Origin: Xenopus tropicalis
Lineage: Eukaryota; Chordata; Amphibia; Anura; Pipidae
Direction: 5' to 3'
DNA length: 64,000 nt
Assembly (NCBI RefSeq): GCF_000004195.4
Contig: NC_030685.2
Span: 56,016,516 to 56,080,515, forward strand
In this document: piece after piece, positions 47,901 through 59,900 of the stretch
Layout of the letters: every line of letters starts with the position of its first letter
Position numbering within the stretch: position 1 is the stretch's first letter
Notes under the pieces: model-generated
What the model was told of the DNA's origin: nothing
Databases searched by the model: none
Seen by the model: only the letters and a program-made list of their open reading frames with translations
Program-made: the position numbers and the translations under genes

Positions 47901-50900
47901 GAATCAGGATGAGACTGTCCCAGTTACTACACACAAGCTGGCTCTGACCATGCTCATCAAGTTGGTAAAGTCTTTGGGCTGTGCGTATGGCTGTGGAGAA
48001 GGTCACCGGGGACTGTCAGGGGATCGCTTAAGGAATCAGGTAAATGCACTTAGTATTAGTAATAGTGGATTATTTGTATTTCCAATTTGCTGCTTTGTGT
48101 AGTTACATAGTACATAGTTACATAGGGTTAAAAAAAGACCAGAGTCCATCAAGTTCAACCCATCCAAGTAAACCCAGCACACACAACCTATACTTACCTA
48201 TCTATACACTCACATACAGTGCTGCACTGTTTTTTCCTGGAATTCCTATTTTCATGCTATCAGAATGTCCCTGTGTTTTTCACCTATTGACTAATCTTTT
48301 CAATAATTCCTCATAATAGAATTTTATGTTCTGTAGTTCTGAAAAAAAGCAGATACACTAATGCAGAAACTGTGCTGCTGAACATTTAAGTAGTCAAGCT
48401 ATGGCTCTTTCTCAAGTGTTATACAATAAATGAAACAAGCTACAGATTTTTAACCCCATCCCATATTACTCTATAGGTGAGAGACAAGATCCTGGCAGCT
48501 TCTGCAACATTTTTGCTGTTAGTAAAACCCTAAAATAGAAGAATTATTCTGTATAATGTTACTTTTCTTGATGGCAGTGTTTCTATTTCTGCCTACTATT
48601 CTCTAGCAAATGTACAGCTATCTATAAGGAGTGTAGACAATCACTCCACTCATTGGAATATTGACTTAAATATGGGGGTGGGGGGGGGGCAAAGTCATTA
48701 ATCAAAAACAACCTGTTTTTCTAGACCAAGTCTGTATATAATAATCAGATGCCTAGTTTGTAGGAAATTAATTTATTGGCAAAGCCTATAAAGTCTTGCA
48801 CAACGTACTGTATTTAACAAAACTGGAGGGACTGTTTAAGTAGACAGTTTAAATCATAATAAATATGACATATGCAGCACTGCAAAACAATTTTCACCAA
48901 GTGCCCTCTGTGAACACACCCCTAAATACAACACATATTTTACCAAAACATACCCCAGGCGTGCCACTATAATTACTAAAGAAAATGTATAACAAGAAAA
49001 TTAACCGCAGACAAGTCAACATAATTACTTAATAAAGTAGACGATGGACATTTTCACCCAGACATTCCAGTATAATTTCTGCAGAAAATAGAAAATCTGC
49101 ATATTAACCCTAGACAAGCCAGCATAATTACTAAGTAAATGCATGCAGTAAGCTGAATGCAGAAATGCATAAGTTGAAAGCATTCCCTTACACTTTCACA
49201 GGCAGAATACCAATGCCAAAGTTATTATTTTATGCTGTGTTCACACTTATGGAGAAGTATGTAGTCTAAACAGCAGATTTTACACAACAAAGCCTGTCTC
49301 TCCATCTATGCCCAGCCTCTTTAAAAGGTCCACAATGGCCACTTGTTCCAGAGTGGAACACATGGCCATCTTGGATTTTTTTCACAAGGAGCAGGGTGCT
49401 GAGAAAAACAAAGGACAAGCAGAGCAACGTTGGACATTTAAATAGCAATCTGGAATAATAGGCTGTGAGTTGTACTAAATTCCAGGGGGGCAAGTGCCAC
49501 TATTTGTGGATGCCCATGGCTATACCTTTTCTTATTCAAAATATGTGTTTCAGTAGAACTGCTGTTATCATATTTGATCTAATGCATCATTACTTATTAT
49601 CCCAGAGACAAAAAAAATCCTTTTTAATTCTTTTCTGCAGGCACAAAGCTGTCTCACCAAACTCTATAAACTGGACAAAGTGCAGTTCCGGCAAACAATG
49701 AGAGACTATGTTAACAAAGATTCCCTCAATAATGTTGTGGACTTTCTGCATGCACTTCTAGGATTTTGCATGGAGCCAGTAACTGACAGTAAGTGGGATT
49801 TTGGTGATGCATGGCAAACCAAATCCACACATGTGGATGACTAACATTTTGAACAGAAGCAGTGTTTGTCAAACTTCAGTTTCAAGCCCCACTTGAAGAT
49901 AAAACCTTGAAGCTGGGAAAGATACTGCAGTTCCACCCTAATTCTCAGCTTTCCCCACCTCACCGAAATAAGCAAGATATTTCTATAGACTGTATATGAA
50001 TTGAAAACATGTTGTTGGTTGTCTATTTATTGTAAAGCTGATTGATATAGAGCCATTAATTCCATGTCCTAAATGCAAAATATTGCACTTATTATTATTG
50101 CATTTCTCTTTTCAATAGAGATCAACCACTCTGCCATAGATTTTCTTTAACTCTGTTTTTATGTATTTTACTCTTAGACAGGGCTGGGTTTGGAAACAAT
50201 TTCACGACAATGGACAACAAATCTACAGCACAAAGTGTGGAAGGGATCATTGTAAGTTCTATGTTCAAGTCCTTGATTACTCGGTGTGCTTCAACTACTC
50301 ATGAACTACACAGCCCTGAGAACCTGGTGAGCATTGTTCCATTTTTACCAATATTGTTTGAGAATATCTAAGCAATATCGAAGAATTTTGCTGCTTTTTG
50401 CTTAAATTAAAAAATGCAAGCATTGTATTCAAAATGCTTCTCATCAGGATAAAATTGTGAGAAGTCTTTTGAATGGGTTTAATGGGGCTGCAAATACAGG
50501 ATTTGCATAGCAGGGCCAGTAACTCTATATAAGGGTTGTTGAATATGCACCCCTAGAATAGTAGTTTAGTAAAACAGGTTTCTTTATAATAAGCAGGTCC
50601 CCTATGAACAGCAGTAGGTATTCTTCCATGCTTGTTCTAATTTGCCTAATAAGATGCAATAAGCTTTTTTCTTTACTCACATTCATATTCTGTTATTTTC
50701 ACAGGGCTTATACTGTGATATCCGGCAGCTAGTGCAGTTTATCAAAGAAGCTCATGGAAATGTCTTCCGCAGGGTGGCACTCAGTGCCCTGCTGGATAGT
50801 GCCGAGAAATTAACACCAGGAAAAAAATCAGAGGATGGAGAGCAAGAGCCAAGACCTTCAGGAAGCAAAAGGTTTGCATTAAAACAAGGAAACAGTAGGC

Positions 50901-53900
50901 CCCTAAGGAGCTTTTACTGATTAGTTTGCTTTTTGCTTTTGGCTGTTCTTTAGTTGGCTGCTCTGTACTTCATACTGCCTTTGCTGTTTTTTCTGATATT
51001 TTATATATTTTTCCCCATAAACGCTGCATGTTCCTGCCCAATGCATATATCACAGTAGTTGCATCCTAGTAAGCCTTTATATACTGCTAGAGAAGCCTCT
51101 CTCCTATGTCATGCTTTCTGCTTTCCTTACCTACAAACACTTGCTTGTCTTGCCTTAATGAGCTTCACTGGGCTTTGCTGCCTCAAACCAGTACTTGCTG
51201 CCTGTTGTGTGCTAGCAGCTTTATATTAGACAGAGCTATTCTTTGCAATTGACTTGATATTGCTTAGTATTAGCATAGGAAGAATTAGAAGCAGAGCCTG
51301 ATCTGTTTGGTTCTTGAGCACTGCTTGTTCTTGTTAGATTTTAACAGTGTGATAACACGTTGAAGTGATACTGACACCTCTAACCTAAAGATAGTATTGG
51401 CCCTGACATATAAGTATTAGCTCACCACTCATTTGGTTGGAATTCTATTTGTCAGAGCTGAGTATAATCCACAAGCAAAGCACAAAAGGAATCCGGCCCC
51501 CAGCAGACATAAAGATCATAATCATTAATCAAAAAATAATATTTTTTTTAATGTATATATAGGTTCACTTTATGAATATATTCCTATAGGGACTCAATGT
51601 ATTTTATATGTGGCACAAAGACTTCAAAGACTACATTGTATCCACACAAAAAATTACCCTTTCCTCATTTTTTTGCCAAGAGGGTTTTGAATGCACAGCC
51701 ATTGCAGTTGTTGATCACAGCACAACTGAAATCTGTAGTTTGGATCTGATCAGCAATTATCCTAGCTGTAACCTTTAGCCTATAGGGTTTTCTATAAAAA
51801 TTTTAGTGAGACATGAGTTCATTCCAAGGATTAATTCTGCTCTGGCGAGCTAAGAAATGTACCGCTCAAGGGATTCTTATTCAGATGACCAATATTGTTT
51901 GTATGAATTCTAGCTGATCTTGAGTCCTACTGCTTATATAATGGGACATGTAACACTTGAAATATGCCCAAGTAGTCTTTTTTTATGTTGCTCCTTGACA
52001 GTTTCTCACTACTGCTCATTAGACAATCTTAAACAATACCACTGCTGGCTCCAAAGGAGACATTATCAAATTCCTGTGGCAATGCTATAGCTGCTGCTGT
52101 TAGCTGTAACAGATATCAGATAAATGATACAAGTGCAGTCAGATACTTTCGTTCAATTGATGATGTTCCACAGCGATGCAAGTCATTTTAAAGGGACAGG
52201 TCATTGGTTGACTTTTCTTTCCTCTGGTGCGCCCTATTGTCCCCTTAGACCTGAAGAGGGGAGCGCTCCTGAAAAGGGCCGTGTGTCCTATGCGCCCGAG
52301 GAGTGCCGAAGTTACATCTCTAGCCACCCCCCACAGACTCCAGAGCAGTAAGTAGGCTAAAATACTGTACCTGCACTGTCTACTGGCATCAGCTTACATG
52401 CTACCATCTTCTGCCAAGAAATCCCAGGACCCTTTGGCTGCACTTATTTATTTAAGCTCAGTACTCTCTTGAACAAGTGATTCTTTTTAGTGGACACATT
52501 ATACTTTTCCTTACAAATAAATTACTTACATTTAATATACTTGTGGGCAGTGTTCTAGCAATTGTTCAACTACTGTTTCCATTGACAAAGTCTTTCCAGG
52601 GATTGTACTTCAACAATTACTTGGGTGTGGGGGTTACAGTTTGGACATTTCAGCACTAAATGGAATCACATATATATCTCCATCTTGCTTCTCTCCTGAA
52701 ACAAAATGGCAACCCTTCCTTTTTTAGACATATCTAATTTGCTTGAACTCTTATTTTGCCAACATTTAGTTGATCCAGGTTTTTTGTTATGTGTTGCACT
52801 TTATTGGGCTCATCTTTGCTGACCATATATTTCTTTTTAATAAAGCTGGTGATTGGTGATTTTGCTTTTAAGTAACCAGGTGAAAGTCAATGTTGTGTTG
52901 TGAAATCTGTTTATTTTGCTATTTAACTTTGCCTGGGTTCTTACTCCAGTAGAGTGCCGCTCTATTCAAAATGTTCTAGAACCAGACCAGCCAAATAGCT
53001 TACAGTCCTGACCCTTTTAGAAGTGCTGAGCTCAACCCAGCACATTGGTGAGCAAGCAAATAATCATTGGTAGAAAGTAGGTAAGTAGTGATTTATTGGA
53101 AGCAGCTATTTACATAACCTAATTAATATGATTCTATAGTTGCTAAAACAAGCCCATTTGAAAAAAAATATAAGTTAACTCAAAGGTGAACAACCTCTTT
53201 AAGGAATTACATATTGGTGCTCAAGTATCCACTTTTATACATCCTTAAATATCTTGGTGATCTGCAATGTTGTCTTCCAAATAGTACAGCCAGTTATTTA
53301 TAACTGAATATGCCATATTGATTCTATCTTGACTTCCTTCCTGTCCAGTACTGGTATGAGCCATTTGTTTGACTAGCTTTAGCAGCTCATATTATTTGCA
53401 TTAGTTTAGTCATTTTTCATTGTAAATTTTGCAGTTTTATGTTATTTTTGCCTAAATACCATTACTTATGAACTATATGTTATGTGCATTTTTACCAGCT
53501 TACTTTTGTTTTTTCTACATACTATCATTTTTGTTGTATTAATCATTGTGCCATTGTGCATTTTTGTGTTTTCAAAAACAGCATTGATTCTTTTCAGAAG
53601 GCTCCCTGTGTCCTGACCTACCATAAATTTGCAGAGTTTCCCAGCAAAGTTCAAAGGTGCCATCTTCCCCTGTCTTCTAATCCTCTTCTGTTAGAGTGCC
53701 AACATGCATCAGGGCGTGGATTCAGCTGAGAATGCACAGTTAAATCCATGCCCTGAATCAACTTTAAAAGAGAATGAAAGGTAAAAACTAAGTAAACTTT
53801 ATCAGAAAGGTCTATGCAAATACAGCCATAAGCACTCACAGAAACGCTGCACTGAGTTCTCTGTCAAAAAATTTCTTGTGTCTGTTTTCCTGTGCCAGAG

Positions 53901-56900
53901 ACACACAGCTCTCTGCTCTCTCCCCTCTCCTCCTCCTCCCTCCCTCAAGAATGCTAAGAACTCACTACCCCCCTTAGGAATGTGGATCTGAGCCAATCAG
54001 CAGGAAGCTGACTCATAGTCTTACTAACTGAGCATGTTAGAGACATTATGGGAACTTTCTTTACACAGATCAGCATTTTTTCTTCCTGTTTGGCTTCTGA
54101 TCATCCGAACAGGTGAAATTTAGGCAGACTTAAGGGCACTATTGAGACAACTGAAGGTATGCCTGTAGCTTGAGATTAACTCTTTATTAGCCTTTCCTTC
54201 TCCTTTAACTGCGTATGCCCGTACTGACAATGAAGAGAATCAGAAGACAGACAGAAGATGGCGGTATTAAACTCTGAACTCTGTAGATTTATAGCAGGTT
54301 AGCACAAAAGGAGACTGCTAAACAGAACAACTCTTGAAGGGAGGGAGCTTGGGGGGGGGGGGGTAGAGTGGAGGCTGGGTTTAGTTCTCTTTAAGCAGCC
54401 ATAATTTTACTTGCAGCTGGCTCTGCAGTGTTTAGCATTTAATTTATTATTTTATTGTCATTTTGTTTTTATTTAACATTTTAAAATACATTTTAAATGT
54501 TAAATTGTATTTTAAATTAATTTACATTTGAATAATTTTTTGTTTAACTTTAATTGTAATTTTGATTTCATTTTCCATGAATGTTTTTGCATAGTAGCTG
54601 AACACTATTATTGTTCAAATTTACCAAATTATGCTATAAAATTTGTGGCCAGCAAGTGGTGGGGTTATCGGTGTGGTTAATTAGCTCGGGATCTGGAACC
54701 TTTTTGGCTGAGAGAGCCATAAACACCACATATTTTAAAATGTAATTCAGTGAGAGCCATACAATATGTTTGCCTGCGGATGTTGCGGGGCAAGGTACGG
54801 TGGGTCCCAAGGATGCCGGATGCGGATGCGATGCAGAGGAGGGCGTGGCCTGCGCTCGGCGGATAGAAGACGTGTTCTAAGGCTTAGGACACGTCTTCTA
54901 TCCGCTGAGCGCAGGGCCAAGGTAGGGCGGGTCCCAAGGATGCCGTATGCGATGAGGAGGGCGTGGCCTGCGCTTGGCAGATAGAAGACGTGTTCTAAGG
55001 CGCAGGCCATGGCCCCTGTTATTTTTTTTTATTAAAGATTTGGCAGCGAGCCAGAAGCAGCCATCAAAAGAGCCACATCTGGCTCCCGAGCCATAGGTTC
55101 CCTACCCCTGATTTAGCTGTTGCTGAAACTCTTATCCAGTGGGGAAAGCAGGGAGCATCTTACATTGCTGTCCCTACCTAGGAGTCCAAGAACCTTTATT
55201 TTGCCTTTGGATGGGATGTTTTTCACTCTTTACTATTTCCTCCTTTAAAGAAAATTTGTATCTCAACAACTGCATTTCTTACATGAGGATATTTAAAAAA
55301 AATGTATTTCTTTTTTTTTGCACTAGTTTTTTATCTTTCCTAAATTATGCTTTAAATGCATAGAGAAAACACTGACAATAAGAAAGAAGACAAACAAAAT
55401 ACTAACAAAACATTTCCGAAGGTTAATAAATATGTACCTTTATATGTTAGTTTTCATGTACTAGATATTTTTAAACTGAAGAAACTACAGGTATATAAGG
55501 AGAAGGAAAAGTAAAAACTAAGTAAGCTTTATCAGAAAGGTCTCTGTAAATAAAGTCATAAGCGTAAGGATTTATTTTCTTCTATTCTGTACACATCTTC
55601 AGTATCAGACTTCCTTCTCTTAGAAAAATCCTTTAGGGAAGTCTGCTCAGATTGCTCTTCTCTCCCCCCTCCCAACTGCTGTAATCTGAGCTACCAGCAG
55701 CTAGAGCTGCAGCACAGAAGCTACTGAGACTAAGCTACAATGGCAGCTGCTATCTTAAACAAATAGAAGGAGCTTTTAGGGCTGTTTACTCAGGTATGGT
55801 AAAGCTTTCTGCAGAATAAACATAGCATTCTAGCTCACACTATTGTGACTAATCTATTGGCAATAAAATGCCAGAATGCCGTTATTCTCTTTTAAGATTT
55901 CCCCTATAACTTGGTGCCATTTTTTGTGAAAATTACACATGGAGCAATATGGGTTGGTACAGCACCATCTGATCCATTCAGTGTCCATATAGCATTTGTG
56001 TGGATGGCACAGAATAAATGTTGGTTGTTGTAGACCATGATTAAGTGCCCCTATAGCATGAAACACCTAGGGTATTTTAAGGTAGCTTTGACTGCTTTTT
56101 ACTGTTTAATTTTGCGACCCCTGTGTAGATCCTTGAGTAACTGTATGCCCATATACATGTTGTCACAGGTTAAATGTTGTCAGTGTGCTCTACTGGTAAT
56201 ATGAGCAGTAAATGAGTATATGATTTCACATCTTTTTTTTCCCCCCTTTTTAATACTTTGACAATATCATATATACAGCGCTGCGGAATATGTTGGCGCT
56301 TTATAAATAAAAGTTAACAATAATATAGAATTAACAATTGTAATAGTTCCTCAGTTGCCTGTAGAGTATTAGTAGGTATAGTTTAGAAAAGATTTGATTA
56401 GGACCTGATGTTTATCTACACTGTATCATTATTAAAAGCAAAGTGGCAGCAGCATTGAGTCTTGGGTTTGTTTTATGCCCATAAGGTCCTTTAGCTGGTA
56501 AAAAAACTGTTGTTGGTTTAAATATGCCTCCATATCACTCAGGGAACATGGGCTGCAAGCTCTGGTTATACACTATTCACTGGACACCTGTCACTTAGGG
56601 GCACTTTTACTAAAACTCTTAACATTTTAAAAATGTAAATAAGCAATAAATGAGCAAATTTTATCTGGCAAATTGTCGGATTTGGATTTTCAGCCGTTTT
56701 GTCCCATAGTAAATTTAAAAAAAGCTGCAGTTTTATTTACTGCAACTTTTAGTGCTAAATATCCAAATCTGAAAGAAATCATATGGTTAGTAAATGGCCC
56801 CCTTAGTGTTGGTGCTGGGGATAAGCATGAGTTTCCATGGAAGCCTCACAGCAATTAGCTGCACTGCTGAGTAACAGGTTGCAGCATTCCATTAAATGAT

Positions 56901-59900
56901 TTCATTATTTGGCTCACATTAGTAATTTTTGCTGAAAATAAACCACTCTTTCCATATTCTCTAGGGTCATACAGTATTTTCCCACAAGGGGTGCAAAGAA
57001 TGCAGAAGCCCATCTCACAGTTAAATCACATATTTATGAATGCATTACTCTCTCTATTTCACAGCAATGCAGAGAATCTAAACGTTCACCCTGATCTGTC
57101 TCGCAGTGATGAGCAAATGCAAGGTGCTGGACGCAAGGACTTCTGGCGTAAGATGTTTAAATCACAGAGCGCAGCCAGTGACACCAGCAGCCAGTCAGAG
57201 CCAGACACATCTGAATGCACAACAGCTCACTCTGGAAACACAGAAAGGCGCTCTCGTTCCAGATCTCGTCGGATCTCACTCCGTAAAAAGCTCAAACTGC
57301 CACTTGGTGAGTTCCTATCCTTTCAGTATTGAGGCAGCTCTTCTTTAAGGATTTATCAACATGTGAGATTAGAGCTCACCGCTAGTGATGAGCGAATCTG
57401 TCCCGCATAAAAAAAAATTGTCGCCCGCGGCTATTCTTTTGTCTCCCGCGGCTATTATTTTGTTGCCCGCAGCTATTCTTTTGTCGTGCAGCTATTCTTT
57501 TGACGCTCGCAACAATTTTTGGACGCACTGCAAATTTTTTTCATCCGTTTCGAGAAACAATCCGCCAATGGCGAAACACGGAAATTCCCTGCGGATCCAT
57601 GCCTGGTGAAACATTTCGCCCATCACTACTCACCACAGAAAAATTCACCCAATATCTATGCATTTCTATAGGATTTTCAGAAGCATATATCAAATGGTGA
57701 ACACTAACTTTACCCATTAATAAATATGCTTAATAAGGCACTAGTCTAGGCTGTAGTTACAGTGCTCTGGGCTGGAGAACTACTGCAGTTGGTGCAATAG
57801 TTTGCAGTACTAAGACAGCTTTTGCCCTGCATAATGTGATTAAATGATCATATAAGGAACGTATAGTGTAAATCAATTATGAATTATCTTGCCACTATGT
57901 TCTGATAAAATAATTTGCTTTGTGTATATCTGCCCCCCATTCAAATTTTTAATAATATTGTAATGTATGTATATACTGTAGGTATGGGATCTGTTATCTG
58001 GGATGATTAAAGGAAACCTATACCCCCAGAATGAATACTTAAGACAACAGATATTTTATAATATATTAAGTGATCTATTAAAGAATCCAAACTGTAATAT
58101 ATATATAAGTAAATATTGCCCTTTTACATCCTTTCCTTTGATCCACCATTTAGTGATGGGCTGTGTGCTCCCTCAGAGATCACATGACCAGTGTGGGAGC
58201 AAAGGCAGAACTCTGTCCATTAATTGGCTGATGAGGCCTAGCATGTATGTGTGCCTTGGCTTGTTTGAGTGCACTGTGAATCCTATGATCCCAGGAGGCG
58301 GCCCTTAATTCTTTCTATTAATTTTCTATTTAGGATTACCCAATAGCACATACTACTAAAAAAGTATATTTTTATGAAAGAGTTTATTTAGATAAAGCAG
58401 GGTTTTACATATGAGCTTGTTTATGCAATATATGTAGAGACCTACATTGTTTGGGGATATAGTTTTCCTTTAGTACCTAGGGTTATAAAAGTTTTTGCTG
58501 TGCCACCCAGCCTACCTTTTCTGTAAGATAGTTATTAATGTAAATAGCTTGCATTTAATGCCTTTGCCTAAAACATGTTTTAATGGCCCATTGAGGGTAT
58601 TAGTCTAGGAAATTACTTTTCCAGGAGTTGCCACAGATATCATTTGTTTAAATTGCTGCTACCAAGCAAATGTAAAATACCTAAGATTTAATGAGCCAGT
58701 TGTTTTTACATAGTTACATAGTTACATAGTTACATAGGGTTGAAAAAAGACCAGTGTCCATCAAGTTCAACCCATCCAAGTAAACCCAGCACACTTAACC
58801 CACACCTACCAATCTATACACTCACATACATACACTATATATACAACCACTAGTACTAACTGTAGATATTAGTATCACAATAGCCTTGGATATTCTGATT
58901 GATCAAGAACTCATCCAGGCCCCTCTTAAAGGCATTAACAGAATCTGCCATTACCACATCACTAGGAAGGGCATTCCATAACCTCACTGCCCTCACCGTG
59001 AAAAACCACCTACGCTGCTTCAAATGGAAGCTCCTTTCCTCTAATCTAAAGGGGTGACCTCTGGTGCGCTGATTGTTTTTATGGGAAAAAAGAACATCCC
59101 CCAACTGCCTATAATCCCCTCTAATGTTTTTGCATAAATTCTGCAGCCAGATTTAAGTCTAACGTTCTTAACATCTTATCTTCTATATTTTCTATATTTC
59201 TATTTGTCTATAATTTTTATTAACCAGTTTGTGCTTAATTATAACAGCAAAATATACATGGTCATAAATCACTGGCTTAACTTCTGTTCTAGGCAACTGG
59301 TTAAAACGTTCTTCACTGTCTGGGCTGACTGATGGTGTTGAAGATCTTCTGGACATCAGTTCAGTGGACCGACTTTCATTTATCAGGCAGAGCTCCAAGG
59401 TAGTCTGCAATGTCAGTGGAATTGTTTATGTAGCCTGCTTTAGACAGTCTTTGTAGAATGTCATTCCTTTTAGAGGAGACATTTCAAGACCCAGCATATT
59501 CTTCTTCTCTTGCATATTAAATATGAGAAGGAATTAAAATGCCCTTGTTGCCTTTTTTGTAGCTATGGGATAAAGGAATACAAGAGTTATATTAGAACAC
59601 AAATAAGTGGTTTTTATTTATTTATTTTTTTCATTTTTAGGCAGAGAACTTTAATTGTAAATCCATATTATAATATAAATGGCTGGTTAGTTAAGTATTG
59701 ATAAGGATACCCACCTTAAAAAAAAATAATGCACATCTTATTCATTTAAACTAAGAATGTAAAATGATAAAGAGGAAAAGATATAAAAATGTTGAAGAGT
59801 TTGAGGAGGAACAACAGTGTAACATAAAAGTACTGCTGTTTATTTTATTTCAGGAAAACTTTTAATGAAGTAGTTAGGAATGTTGTAAAGTAGGTACCCA

